A stretch of 64,000 nt of DNA from Membranipora membranacea (GCA_914767715.1 OU612075.1:1612001-1676000), one strand, 5' to 3'; shown: positions 47,666 through 61,600, numbered from the stretch's first letter. Notes: generated by a model not told the origin, from the sequence alone. Made by a program: numbers and translations.

Positions 47666-48751
47666 CATCAAACTCTGACTCAAAATGGGACCACTCCGAC
47701 TTGGTTTTGATATTTTCTCATGGTTGGGTTTTTTTTAAATCTCATTAATTTCAAGGATCGGCAGCTGATTGAGCACTATGATTTGATAGGCCAATAGATT
47801 AAGTTTGTTTCGTTGCGTACTTTTATTGTTAGACTGATAGATGTTGTTGCATAAAGTCACAGGATGGTACTCATTAAATTGTACACCAGGCAATTGGTGG
47901 TTGATCACCCTAATTGGAGTAACCGAACTTCCTCATTGTATACTCAACAAAAACAATTCTTTTACTGAATTGCCAATGAGGGAACCTTACATCTTTGCCA
48001 ACAATATTAATATAACCTTTGATGTGAGTTGCTTGTACGAGGTAACCAAACATTGTCACAGACAGATTGATATTATTGTTAGGACAAAAGTAAATAGACT
48101 GTGGTGCTAAATCAAGTTGTTTTGTCTTATAGATCATCAGACAATCTCTGTCTATTTGCAAAAAGTGGGAATAGACAGTTTTGTGCGCTCTGATTTGGGC
48201 CTCAATTCGGAGTTGTCCTCTCTCCATCTCAGGAGTGCTGAAATGAGGGTTTTCCTGAAAACCGCATATGTTAGCTTGAAAATGAGTTTTGATTCGGAAT
48301 CTGCACCATTGAAAACCCTGTGAGACAGCGTTTCCAAATCATTGAGGGCTTGAAAATTGATAAAATCTTAATTTGAGTGACAAAATTCATGAAAAATTCC
48401 ATGAAATTTGTCTGGTAAATTTTAGCAACAGAATACACAAAATATTAAATCGTATTTAGCCATGAGCCAAGTCCCAATTTACTGTTATAACTTATTAAGC
48501 GTAGTGATCTTACATAAACCGCTGTGTACAATTACTGACACCTTATAGACAAACAACTGGATTTAGTTGACAATATCACATCACGCACACCATATATACC
48601 ACTGAACCCACATTCGCTTGAACAATGGCTCTTTCCTTCCTTTGCTTCCAAATTACGTCAAACAGCCCATGAAATATTGTGTATTCTTTGCCTCATGGTG
48701 ATTACACTCACTCCATTATGTTTGTGCATTATGTTTATCAATGTTTTTCTC

Positions 48752-49160
48752 TACAGGACACCCCCCCCCCCCTTCGACAGTAATCTCAAAAAATTCTATG
48801 CAAATTTAACTGTGGATGCCCTGACGGTGGTTAATTACGCTCCATCGTCTTGGCTAGGCGGTCGTTTCTAAGTTTATTATTATTATTTTGCTTTTCCTAT
48901 CTTTCCTTACAGGACCCCCCCCCCCCCCCCAAACAGTAATCTCAACAATTTCTACGCAAATTTTACTGTCGGAGCCCTGGCGGTGGTTAATTACACTCCA
49001 TCGTCTTGGCCAGGCAGTCGCTACTACGTTTATTGTTATTTAATTGATATTCTTTAAACATCACATATGCCTCAATCCCGCCGTGACACATCACACAAAG
49101 TTATGCTGATCGAGCCTTGGTGGTGGTAAAATAACCCCCATCATCATGGCCTGATAGCTT
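48752..49160. repeat. Tandem 155-bp units with C-run heads
   Basis: Two clear copies (from about 48752 and 48908) each have TACAGGAC then a long C run. CAGTAATCTCAA, the string CGGTGGTTAATTAC and CTCCATCGTCTTGGC follow. A third, decayed copy is suggested near 49,110-49,160 by GGTGGTGGTAAAATAACC. Confidence 0.78.
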
Positions 49161-50559
49161 GTCCGCACACCGCCACAGCTTGTTGTGCCCTGTGTTGCCC
49201 TTCTCTTGTAGGCATTCCAGCGTCACTGGCTCAGCCTGATTAATGATAGTTAATGATATTGATAATCCTCGTAAATGAGGTTGATAAAACACGCTGTGGG
49301 TAGCACTCATCCACCACATCTCTACTGTCAATATTGTTTTCTTGATCATCCCTTGTCTGTCCATGTTGGCACTGTTATTACATCACCCTATACACATGTA
49401 CTAATCTCTACCCAAGTGATCCCAAATCACCAGGAACACCGGGACTGAAATCCGATTGGATGCGAGACGCTGTCAACGCACTTCAGCCACAACCACAGCT
49501 GCCAAATTCTGCTATTGCTACACTGATACTTATAACGACTTGACATTATCTACAGACAAATCTCGCTACAGAATATTGTTATAAGGACCTAGTCAACTAC
49601 AATTAAAAAGCAGAAGCAGAAGCAGAAACCAATGAGGAACAACCCAAAGAGACATTCACATCAAATAATATGATTTTACCGTGTCCCATTTCTGCCACGC
49701 CATGTTTTGGAAGATTAGGAAGTAAGTGCCTAGAAATATAATGTGTGAGTGAGTGTGCAAGTGAGGCAGCGGAATAATATAAATAGAATCACACTCACCC
49801 TTGTCAACAAGTTCTAAGTCCACTTCTTATTTTGATAATCTAATAATCTATTTGTCATAATCGGGGACAAAAATCCAGTCGGCTCAAAATCATTGAATTC
49901 AATGATTTAGTAAATATTGGCCTATCTTGAGTTTTAAAATATTCCTATTGGTGTATTATGCAAAGATCTGCAAGCAAATGGTATCAAAAGTCACCAACAT
50001 TTCAATTCCATCTCATTTTGTACTGTCTGTTTGCGGTAAATAATGATGCTGATGATGTATCAGTCCCACGACAGACTGAGCGCTCAAGCGAAATGTCATA
50101 CCTTAGCATTCTCCCATCAATAACCATGCTTTGATAATGGAATGCCACAAGAAATCTCACTTGGATCATTTGATAAACAGCCGTCTGGGCTCTATCGATC
50201 AGTCATGTAGCTTGTCGATTTCCGTACCAACTCCTCCAGACCAGAGGACATTCTTCTCATCAATAGTGCTTTTTCTTAGAACATTTTATTTATTTATTGA
50301 TATTATTTTTATTTCTGTGTTACAAGACAAACAGCTATAACCGCCGTCCAGTTTACTGTGCTCCTGATTTTCAGCAGCTAATAAACTTATGTTTTGTCAC
50401 ATGAAAATACCAAAATTCAATTCCACTCGAAACCATTTGAGTCCTCACAAACCATATGGTAGCGGTATATGTATAGAACTACACCAATGAAAGGGAGTTC
50501 ATTGACTACACTTATTCATTATTAAATGTGGGACCACAAAGAAAGCCTAAGATTAGGAG

Positions 50560-50800
50560 GTGGCTCAGTTAGTTAGAGTGCCGGTTCTCTAGCATGCAAT
50601 TGTAGAAGGTCGTGGGTTCAAATCCCACTACAGTCCACCGACTACTGGGGTTTGGTTGGACCCCCAGGAGTGCCCCGACCTGCCTGAAACCAGAAATCAA
50701 ACATGGCGCAGATATTGAGGCCTCGCCACTAATGAACCCACTATTTCACCGCTCATTCTTCGGAATGACTATACCTTGCAATTTTTAACCAACCAACAAA
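50560..50800 (+). repeat. tRNA-derived SINE
   Basis: A-box region TGGCTCAGTTAGTTAGAGTG (50561-50580) and B-box GGGTTCAAATCCC (50614-50626) are correctly spaced for RNA polymerase III. The unrelated body (GACCCCCAGGAGTGCCCC) continues to about 50,800. No 3' acceptor stem, so not a tRNA gene. Confidence 0.72.
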
Positions 50801-51407
50801 GAAAGCGGTCTATCATGGCTATTTTGTTGAACTGTTCTTGACTTGTCTCACTTCAACAAGGAAGTTGTTTTAGGTAATGAAGCAGTAAGCTGTATGTACA
50901 ATATTTACTCTCCATTCTTAGGGTCAACTAATAGGGATGTGAACTATATTTATACTATTAGTAAATATTTCCTTATGTCATATTGTGCCATCTGAGAAGT
51001 AGGGTTATTATATAATAAAGTTATTATATAATATTATATAATAACTCTACGTCTGAGACTTCATTTTTAGCTAGTAAGCTAGAGTTGAGTTTAGCTAGTT
51101 AGGTAGTTAGGGGTGACTTGTTAGCTAGCACCAATTTTCCACTAGCTGAGGTGGGGTTAATATAAAGTTATCTGATTGAGTAAATTATAGCCAGATATAA
51201 AGTGCGTTGTATAAGGGCTGTGAAATGGCAAACTTTCCCTCCTGCTAAAAATCCGACATTGAACAAATCTGTCATATAAATCTGCCAGGCGGAGCTATAA
51301 ATAACATCTGTTACTGTATGTAACTTGATAATCTTTCTACAAAATTGCGGTATCATGATTCATATATTTTTAAAATTAACAAAAACATAAAGCTGGCATC
51401 TTATACA

Positions 51408-51439
51408 ATCACAGAGTAAGGATATCCTTACTCTGTGAT
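51408..51439. repeat. Perfect 32-bp palindrome
   Basis: The 16 bases ATCACAGAGTAAGGAT are followed at once by their exact reverse complement, with no loop. It lies in the intergenic stretch 5' of the Toll gene. Confidence 0.85.
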
Positions 51440-52129
51440 ACAATGTTGGTGCTTCTACTTGGTTGAATCTATCTTAGTGTACCCACTTATATGGGCTAAA
51501 TATATATTTCCCTGATCTACAAATTATATATCAGTGGATAATGTTCCCAGAAGAATAGTTGCATCATAGAATTGTGTAAGCTGCTGCTATCATGCTGCTA
51601 CCATTACAAAGCTGTTTGCTGTCACAGGGAATGCAAAATTCCCCTCCACTTGCAGTATATCTCATTGTTATTATACTGTAAAGTTATGCTATCTAGCCTA
51701 TACGAGTAAAAGGGACCCAAAACACAAGCTTCCAGCTTTACTGATGGTGGAATCTAATACAATCCAGCCTCCAAACCGCGTTGGTTGCTTGCAAGGTTGT
51801 TGATAATGGAGTGCACCACAAGCAATAGTTTGAGCACTCAAAATCAGCAGCAGGTATAGTCATTGATATATAAATTGAATTTATATATTAATGAGTATAG
51901 TATGCCACATTATTAGTCCATCTAGCAACGTCCATTAGGTTGGGAAGCAATAAATAGAGATTATACAGTAGCCGTTTTCAACTGGCATGTTCTGTTGATT
52001 TGAAATACAATAGCGCAGACTGCTTCGCTAAAACATGATTCACGATTCATGATTTGATATAAGACCAAATTATAGGTTGCACTGCTGCATTTGTTGTCAA
52101 GTCAAGAGTGTTATGTGAGTGAATGCAGG

Positions 52130-55100
52130 ATGACAAAGTTTGCACTGCTCTTCTTGCTAGCGCTATTCACTGACACCAGAGCTATCAGTACTGGTTGCAA
52201 CATAGAATGTGAAAGTCTACCACTTGTACCACCCAGGTGGGGACACAACAGCAGGGAGGTGTCAAACTTAGCACAGAAGTGTGTGGTCCAAGAAAAGTGT
52301 AATCTAGACATCAATGATATTCTGTTTAACAAGACCACCCACAATGTTCAAGATCCAGATAGCGTTTACATCAGCATTGACCTACACATCACATGTCTCG
52401 ACCAGGCTTCACTTGGTAAGTTGTTAATTATATAAGAGAGTCGAATCAATCGGGGTGGTTGTTCTTTCAATTGAAGATTGGCAAAGTTGTTATCAGATCA
52501 CTCCTTTCTAGAAGGAACAAATTCTGGTTGGCTTCAGAAACTTTTCACATCATATCTAGCTTAGTTATAGATAGTTATTGGGGAACATGAAGTCCTCTTT
52601 GAAGGTCTAAGTGAGCTAGACAGTAATTGAGCGAGGTTGTGGCTTAAATGTTGCTTCAAGCATTTTTTGCTTGTTCTACAAATTCAATGATATTGGATCA
52701 GGTGTTACTTTTAACGTGCCGTAGTACCCCCAGACTCGCCCACGACAATTGTAAGTTCGGCTCAAGACACAGAATTTCTTGTTACCGCCTGAATATAGGG
52801 CACATTCATTTAAACAGTACTATTGGTGACACTGTTGTGATGCACAATTTGCATTCCTATTCTATCAACAGTTCACGTGCTCAAACTGAAGAGAATCATC
52901 TTGGTGGCACTGTCACATTTTGCAGCTGAGTCACTCATAATCTCATTATTCAGTCTTTTAAACAAATATTATATAGGAGAGAGGAGAATGTGTTTGGTAG
53001 TCCGTGAAGTTAGATTAACAGCCTCACAAAATTCCTTATAGTCTGAAAAATTATGTGATCCTGGTCACTGATCATATGACACGAGATTATGTTTTTTGAT
53101 CGCCTGCCTATATGTAATTTTATTGCATTGAGGTGCAGTTATTCTTTGGAAGCCACTTATAAAATGTTGTCTTATGTTGGGCAGCTAGCACAGAACAAGG
53201 TGAACACGGTTACTTCTGTGCTGGTTTCGCAAAAACATTTGAATAACTCGTGACAGTGGCAATGCCTAAATAATCATAGAAATGCCTTCTTCTTCTTCTC
53301 TCTCTCTTCTTCCTGTAATTTTTCCAAACACATAGAGCCTTGCAGTAACAGAATCTGTAATTAACCAAACCAATGTGGCCAGATTTTAGCTGTGCTTCTG
53401 AAAACTTGGAATGGCTGTTTGTTGTGATCTAAGCATGTGGTTCTTATGTCCAAGCATGTTAACTTGTCTGATATCACATGTAATCACCCTTTGGAATCTA
53501 ATCTAACTATTGTGGTCATCCTCAAATCTTCATAATAAAGTAATTTACTGAATATGTTTAACAGTGAGTTCCCTTGTTTATTTTATATAGAATTCACTGA
53601 CACAAAGATGTTGAATCATTCGATACTAGCCACGATCAGACACGAGGATTGCGATATAACCTGGGAAAGTTTAGCGTATCTCGGTACAAGAGTACATCTA
53701 CTCCACATAGAGACAGTGGTTACACCGCAATCACCACCACCTCCTCCACAACTTCCTGCTGACACTGCCATCCCCGACGGACTGACGGAAATCAGCCATC
53801 TCCAGCTGACATTTGTGAACATAACTGATACCTTAGACATAGAACCATATCTGATGACAACCCAATCGTCGTTGCGTAGCGTCGGCAGCCTTTCAATCCA
53901 GTGTTTTGAGGGGGATAGACGAGCCAATCACAATTGTACAACACCTGTGGTAAATTTCAACCACACAAAGCTTCCTGATATGTTACCGAATCTGCAAGCC
54001 CTAACATTGACTGGTGTATTCCCTCTAAACACCACTGCAAACCTGTCATTTCCTTGGGATCTCAAGTCTATGGCTCTTCCATTAAACCTCACTCATTCAA
54101 AGTTTAAAAAACAACTTTACTCTGACGGCTTTATCACCCAAAAAGGAGACAATAAGTTTAGCAGAGATTTGGTTGTAGCTGGAAATATGCTGATTGATAT
54201 TAGTCAAATCTGCCCATATGAACGACACCTGAACGTTCTGTCGATAAGGTATTACGGCTTGAGGTCGATTCCTGCGGATTGTTTTACTCCTGATCATGGA
54301 GAAAAGTCTCAACTGTTCTATATTGATCTCTCAAGAAATTACCTCACTGAACTACCATCAACTCTTTTTAGAGGTCTGGAATGTCTCACAGATCTATACA
54401 TGGCTCATAACCCAATCACTAAACTCGAGATAGGAACATTTGATGATCTCTCAAAACTTCGAACGCTGAGTATGGATTATAACGATATAAGAGAAGTGAA
54501 AAATGGAACATTTACAAAACTTATATCTCTCAAAAGTCTCTTCTTCCACGGCAACTTCAAACTAACTCACATTGAACCGGGTAGTCTCCCGACTTACTCA
54601 CACAATTTGACTTTTATTGACTTACGTTGGTGTAACTTACTCAAGTTTCCTGTTGACTGCGTAACGCTGCCAAACCTTGACCTTTGTGACTGTGACCATA
54701 ACGTTAACCTTTCTATCAAGAACCTTATGGAAATAATATCGTACTTTGATCCTGTGAGGATGTACCTTGTTCAGCCGCTGGCTTACTACGGAGGGACTTA
54801 CAGCCATTCGGATGTCGCCCCGATGCATGAGACAGACCAAAGCGGAATCGGCCTCCGTGACTGTGCCGTCACTAGCATAGACTACAATAGCTCTTGGCCC
54901 ATGTATGTATTGATTCTGCATCAGGGAAGGTGGGGCGAGCATCCAGTCTTCCATGTGTTTTAATTTGAATAAGCTGTGTCTCGTATTACGATTAAGCACT
55001 AATTTTCTTAACGGTGACATCCAAAAGGATGTTGAATCTTTCAATTTGAAAAATTCTTCTACAAATGTAATGGACAAGAGTTCAAAGCTTCATAAAAAGC

Positions 55101-57576
55101 AGTAGAATAACAATTACTAGGCCATGTAAGGCCAATAACCCTAACACGTACGCTGTGTTTCATAGGGTGGCAATGGTGGATTGGAATGTGCTGTGGGATG
55201 AGAGAACACAACTCCGAGTAGTGAATAGCGGGCTATCTAATTGGCGCCATCGACCCATTCTTTTTTGGGGATGGTGAGATGGCGCAATTGGTTAGCGCGC
55301 TTGCTATTCACTGCCAGGCGATTAGTGCCTCAGGAGTTGTGGGTTCGAGTCCCACTGGGGGAGCTTTCATTGTTGATTGTTCCAGGCCCCAGCACCCTCG
55401 GGTGTATACAATCAAATCAAATGATCAAGGATATATAATTCAAACCATTCTTAATGTTGTGTTTGCCAAATATAAACATCATTTGCTTCTTCCTTTTCAG
55501 AGATCAGAAGAAACAGCTAGCAGCCTTTCTCAGCTTTTTCCAAATCAGTCTTGGAAAATTACATACAGATGCACCCATGCTCCAATGTGACTGTAACTTG
55601 TACGATCTGCAACAGTTCGTCTACCACAATCAAGCAACTGCTCCTGTGAGCCTTCTGTCTGGCTCAAAATACTCTCACGCTCTTCTACTAAGCGCCTCAA
55701 ACTTCCAGACATGGAAATGCCATGTACATCCAGTACTGATGTTGAATTTCACCGAAGGCAGCTTCTTGCTGATGAACAGCAAGAATTTTGTTTGCCAGGA
55801 TCCTACTATTATATGCCCGGAGAGGTGCACGTGCTACAAAGGTGCAAACGATTCCCGATTGATCGTTGACTGCTACAACCGCTCGTTAACTGCCTTCCCA
55901 GAAAATATCAAAATACCATCCGCTATGGAAGAACTCATTGTAAGCCTCTCCCATAACACTATTACCGAACTACCGGAATGTGACGACCCTCGATTTCATT
56001 GGCTTAGACATGTCGTCCATCTCAACATTCAGCACAATGAGTTGACCCCACAGAACATTCCGATATTTGATCGATTTCTGCGCTGTATGGACAAGATTTC
56101 ATATCTGTTTTTAGCCTACAATAATATTGTATATTTCCCTCCATCCATTCGACAGAAAAACTTCAAAGCTCTCTCAATAACAGGAAACAAAATAACCTGC
56201 TGTAACGGTCATTGGATGAAAACCTGGCTCCAAGAACAAAACGAGACCATCTGGAATTCACTTACTGCCCACTGTAAAGACCAAGGTGAGTATTCAAGGA
56301 TTTCTTAGTTGGAATGAGATGTTTCTTGGGGCCTTCATTGTAAAGAAATGCAACATGGCGATTTCTGCTGTTACTAGCTCAACAATAATCTTAAAAATAT
56401 CATGTCCTACCTGTGAAACGATCACAGACATAGTTAGGACAAAACCATAGACACCCATAGTATTAAAATTTTGATCAAGGGTATAAAACTGTCTGACAAT
56501 TAGATCATAATATATGTATATACATTTATATTTGCATTCACCACCATCCAAAGATGTTCTCCCTGTAGTGCCATAAAACCAGCCAGCTTTGATGCTTCAT
56601 TCATTGAAAATGTAAATGTTTATATAAAGTTTATGTAGACACTCATTTACAAAGGTGAACTGAAAATGAATTTTGCCAATAACACTATGATTGTGACCAA
56701 TTTTCAGGGAAATATATACAGTGTAATCAGATGATCGTCTTCAAATGGTAGACAGCAAAGCCTTATTGGTTGTTTTATTTTGTAGCTCACCCAATCATAC
56801 AGCTTGATCCTGAGGGATTCAGCTGTCCAGGAGTCGTCCTCTATCTAGCACCAATCATTATCAGTATAGCAATGACAATCGCCACGATGATGACTTCAGT
56901 AGCTGTGTATGTATATTCTTTTGAGCTCAAAATAATTCTGTTTGAGAAGCTGAATCTACATCCATTTGATCGATCATCAGTAGACAGTGAGAGCCTGGAT
57001 TATGATCTTTATCTAATGTACAACTACGCCGACAGTCCTTGGGCTACAGAGAAACTGCTACCAGGTTTGGAGAAGTTTGGGTACAGGGTGTACGTCCCCG
57101 AACGAGACATGGGTATAGGTGAGATCACCGCCGAAGCACGGGCCAATGCCTTTGCTAGTACTCATAGAGTGCTAGTTGTAGTGTCCCAGAAATTCATCGA
57201 CAGTGGTGAATCAATGAAAGAGTTTTTCCATGCCCACGAACATGAAAACTCGACAACCAGAAAACGATATCTAGTCCTCGTCAAGCTGAATGAAAAAATC
57301 AACTATAGAACATATGATATATTTAAGAAATACATGTCGACAAACTTTTTCGTGTCTGTGAAGAGTAGAAAGTTCTGGTATAATCTAAGGTACTGGCTAC
57401 CTATGGTAAGGGAAAGGCTGCCTGATATCTCCACACACAACAACGAGCAACATGACGAAAACCAATATCATCAGAACGAGGCTGAGGACAACCAGTCTGA
57501 TTACAATGAGACCGAACATAACGAGTGTTCCCCACTACTGGGTGCTTCTAACGGCCATGCCAACATGGTTGTCTAA
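52130..57576 (+). CDS. Toll-like receptor (multiple-cysteine-cluster LRR-TIR receptor), complete in 4 exons
   Basis: Exons 52130-52415, 53591-54902, 55501-56285 and 56786-57576 join in phase to about 1,057 aa. A signal peptide (MTKFALLFLLALFTDTRA) precedes a cysteine-bearing N-terminal region and leucine-rich repeats, clearest over about residues 315-470. A first LRRCT (CDCNLYDL) is followed directly by an LRRNT (CPERCTC), further repeats and a second LRRCT (CCNGHWMKTWL). This pairing marks the invertebrate Toll type. One membrane helix lies at about 810-838. The TIR domain (about 866-1008) has box 1 YDLYLMYNYAD, box 2 RDMGIGE and box 3 FW, so it should signal through TIR adaptors such as MyD88. 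The usual proline of the box 2 BB loop is absent. The last about 50 residues are Asn/Glu-rich. ATG 52130 was preferred over 52091 because it starts the signal peptide. Ligand unknown. Confidence 0.94.
55270..55400 (+). repeat. tRNA-derived SINE in Toll intron 2
   Basis: A-box TGGCGCAATTGGTTAGCGCG (55280-55299) and B-box GGGTTCGAGTCCC (55341-55353) match tRNA promoter consensus closely. Related fragments lie at 25,757 and 26,862-26,920, so this is the best local copy of the family. Confidence 0.78.
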
Positions 57577-58603
57577 TAACCGATAACAATGAATTGAAAT
57601 GTCCATAGCCTAAGTAGTTATTTGTTATTACAGTCAAGATCATATAATATGTGTCTAATTGCAGATCAAATCTACTTGCGGGGCACATTGGTGTACCTTA
57701 TAATCAGTTCATGAATTTGATCTCACCATTATTTTATTTCCAAAGACTAAATGCCAACAACGATACTTCTGATAAAATGATAATTACTTCTTAGAACCGG
57801 TGTTGAAACTAACATATATTTTTGATACAATTACTGTGCATTTGTTCAATGTTTATGATGGTCAGCTTTCATTTCAAGTGTGCCTTATGTAGCATATCAT
57901 TTTTAAATATTTTCTGTACTAACTAAAAAATATTTTTCCTGTTACGGAGTTGTCTTTCATAAAATAATGTAGGGACAACTCAGCACCTAAATATTTAAGT
58001 CTCATGAAAACTCACTCTGCTGAAAACAGAAAGTTTGGATTTTGTCCCAAACTCCCTAACAAAACCGGTTTTAAACCTCTACGTGGTTAAATGCCTAATA
58101 TAGATGTCCTTATGATCGTTTGATAGGGATTTTGTTTGTTTGTTTGTTTAATTTATGACTTCTCATCCGAGAATGCTTACATAATAACAGTAGTGTGCTT
58201 TCAAAAAGCCCCTCTAAAATATATGAACAAAAATAAAATAAATCATTTCAAACGGCATAAAACTCAGGATTGGCAAAAATTCCACATTTTCTCTTCTCAG
58301 TTCGACATTTAGGCATACTAATGGTGCCCTCAGAGCTTGGGTCGAGCGTCTGAGTCTGGTTTTATTGAGCGGAAGTCGATTGTGTAGGTAGTCACAATCA
58401 CCTAAAAGTAACGGCACTCATCCGAAACATACCATAGATAGAAGCAGGCGTGTTGAACAAGTATTTCATTTTCTGATGATGTATAATTCATTGAACTGGC
58501 AAAAAGTCTTCTATGACAAAGAATATTTTGTACAAAAAACAAATAGTGTCCGTAAATGCATTTTATTAAACGTCTGCTGAAGTAAAATAGCCTGAGCGTG
58601 AGC
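57577..58603. other. Convergent spacer between the two Toll genes
   Basis: Holds the 3' UTRs of both genes. A plus-strand AATAAA lies at 58232-58237 and a minus-strand AATAAA at 58562-58567, only 37 bases past the minus-gene stop. A GGAGTTGTC/GACAACTC hairpin is near 57,946-57,980. Confidence 0.5.
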
Positions 58604-61600
58604 TTATATTATATGACTGTTAAGTAAAAGAGTACGCTCATTAACTTCATCTTCAGGCCCTTGGTGGTTGTGATTCTCGTCATGGTCAGGACAGTTTGTA
58701 ATATCAGGTAGGCGATCTCGAACCATCGGCAACCAGTATCGTAAATTATACCAAAACTTTCTACTCCTCACGGATACAAAGAAATTGGTTGACATATACT
58801 TTTTAAAAATGTCATGAGTTTTATAATCAATCTTTTCATTTGGTTTAATCAGTTTAATCAATACCAAAAACCTCTTACGAGTAGCTGAATTTTCATGAGC
58901 ATCCGCATGATAGAACTCGTTCATAGACACTTCACTGTTGATAAACTTTTGTGACACAACCACAACAACTCTATGAGACCTTGTTAGGGCACTTGCTCGA
59001 GCCTCAGCAGTTATTGCCCCCAACTCCATATCACGTTCAGCCACGAATACCCTAAATCCTAATTTCTCTATCCCAGGCAGTAAATTCTGTGTTGCCCAAA
59101 TCAGATCAGCATCGCTGTACATTAGATACACATCATAGTCTTTGTCATCCTCGTCATGTTTGGAACGATCAAACGGGTGAAGATTCAGCTTTTCAAACAG
59201 AAGAATCTTTAGCTCAAAAGAGTAGATATACACTGAGATTGATGTCATTATTGTAGTAATCATGACGGCAATGCTTAGAATGATTGGAGCTAGCAGGCTG
59301 ACTAAAGTTGTCGGGCAGTGAAAGTCAGCGGGATCCAGCTGTATTATTGGATGATCTACAATATAGAGAATCACTGAATGATCTAAAATGTTGAGAAATG
59401 GTAATTTTCATAGTATGAGCGCTCAAATTATAAAAGTTTTCGGGAGATGAAATCACAATGACATGGTGATTGCATCTAGACATATAAAAAAAACAAGCGT
59501 GCAAGTTAGATCATGTTTGATCCATTTTGACAATGTTGGAGTTGCTTCCCCTCTACTGACACACACAACCATGCTGTACAACTATGTACAATGCGGCAGG
59601 CACCCTCTATCTCTGAATGCAGCATTGCTGTAGATGTTTTCAGTTAGAAGTTATTTTCCCTTTTCAACTAGGAGACGCGTCCTAAGGAAAATTGAATTTA
59701 GAAAGCTGAAAACATAACGTATTTCATTTATTGTGGCTCTTCTCCATCAGGGTTGGATAAAAGCCGTGAAATAATATCATCTTGCAGATTGCTTTCCCAT
59801 CTGCCTGTAAAGGGTACGTACAGTGTTCGATTTGCTGCAAAAGGGCCCAGGTTCTTGCCATTTAAAACCTCATTTATTTCTCCAATTTAGTTTTGTATTA
59901 CAAACTACCTCTGTCGGTAACACTTTGTTTCGTGGTTGTGTTTATCTCTCTAGCTTGATCAGGCATAAATAAAATTACCTTACCTTTATCGATGCAGTGG
60001 ACAATTAGTGAATTCTGGATTGTCCGGTTCTTCTCTTGAAGCCAGATTTTCATCCAATGACTATTGCAGCATGTCAGTTTATTTCCAGATATTGAGAGAG
60101 CATCAAAGTCCATTTGTTGAATGTATGGTGGAAAATACTGAATGTTGTTGTAGGCGAGGAATAGGGAGGATACATTCTTCATACAGTGTAAGAATCGGTC
60201 GAATAGGGGAATGTTACTCGGAGTTAACTCATTGTGTTGAATGTTAAAGGTTGTCACATTTTTTAGCCATTCATAGTGTGGGTCATCGCACTCAGGAAGG
60301 TGAACAATGTTGTTGTGCTCTACGCTGACTATAAGCTGACTCATTGAAGGTGGCAGCAGGATGCTTCGAAGAAGCTCGCTCAGTGATCTATTTCTACAAT
60401 CTATTATTCTTCTTGAATCGTTTGCTCCCATGTAGCAGTCGCACTTGTCCGGACACTTCAAGCTGTTATCTTTGCAGATAAAACTCTCTGCTTTCATTAG
60501 CAGGAAGCTACCTTGAGTTACATCCAGCATCAACACTGGGTGGACCTGACACTTCCACATCTGGAAGTTTGAGGCGCTGAGCATCAGTGAGTGGGGGTAA
60601 ATCGATCGTAAAACAAGGCCTTGTTGATATATTGGGAGGTTTTGATAGATAAATGTTTTGAGATCAAATAGGTTACAGTCGCATTGAAGCATTTTTCCAT
60701 GAGGCTCAAGAGTGCCGAGGTTTATCTGGAAAAAACTCAGAAATGCTGCAAGCTGCTTCTTCATCTCACTGTAATTAACAAAAAAAGAAAAAATTGTAAA
60801 TTATAACAAAAGGTCTCTTTGCTGATTACCTTATATCTAAATTTAACCACAAAACAGTATCTGGGACTAAATTATGAATCAGCATCATTGTACTTCTGGA
60901 TAAAGTTGGCACTTGATTTGATTAAAGGTATAAGATACCATACAATACGGTGATATATCACCTTTTCAGTTTCTCAGAAACTACTTGTCCCATCTCAAAA
61001 ACTCTTTTACTGACACGTTGCTAGTAGTCTGACTTATAGTTAATATCCCAAAATTTTTTAAACCGCATGTTTATAACATGATTAATTGTACATTGACTAA
61101 AATACATTGAAAACATATAGGCAGCAATGGGCAAAATGATGCAGTAAATTACGTTATGCAAAAGCGTGATGAAAATCTGTGCAGTATTACATGCAAAGCA
61201 CATTGTGTACAACAACGGATCACCTTTTTTGGGTGATTGTTTAGCACCGAGAGAGAAATGTTTATGCTCATAACTTCTCTACTATTGAATTTATGGTATA
61301 ATAAATTGGAAATTTTAGTTTCTGCATTATTGGGGTCACGTGTAATGAGGGGTCAGAAATGGCCCTTTTACTATTGCAAAAATCAAGTTTAAGTCTCAAA
61401 GACAGGAGGCCTAAAAGTATAAAGTTTTACTAAAATGTCACTCCTCCAGTTAGTGCCATGCCTCCTCTATATGGTGAAAGCAAAACCTAATCAAATACCT
61501 CAATAGCAAGGCACAGAGGGCTCAATTTAAAAAGGGCACTTTTTGCCCCAAAATGAACTTTCAGTGGTCACTACGACTCAAAGTAAAATATTTGGGAGGT

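Larger units (their letters stand above)
46810..52129. other. Intergenic stretch between ALG5 and the first Toll gene
   Basis: No supported exon. Contents are the pogo-like element, the C-headed tandem repeat, a SINE, AT-rich palindromic sequence near 51,000-51,050 and the 32-bp palindrome, each listed separately. Confidence 0.45.

Noticed and set aside
50561-50640. Possible tRNA gene
   Set aside because: A-box and B-box are present but the acceptor stem does not pair and the sequence continues into a SINE body.
52648-52929. 93-codon plus-strand open frame in Toll intron 1
   Set aside because: The flanking Toll exons join in phase without it, and it shows no LRR or cysteine pattern.
54637-55077. 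146-codon minus-strand open frame
   Set aside because: Antisense to the end of Toll exon 2. No independent support.
55277-55360. Possible tRNA gene
   Set aside because: Good A- and B-boxes, but no matching acceptor stem, and related fragments elsewhere mark it as a SINE.
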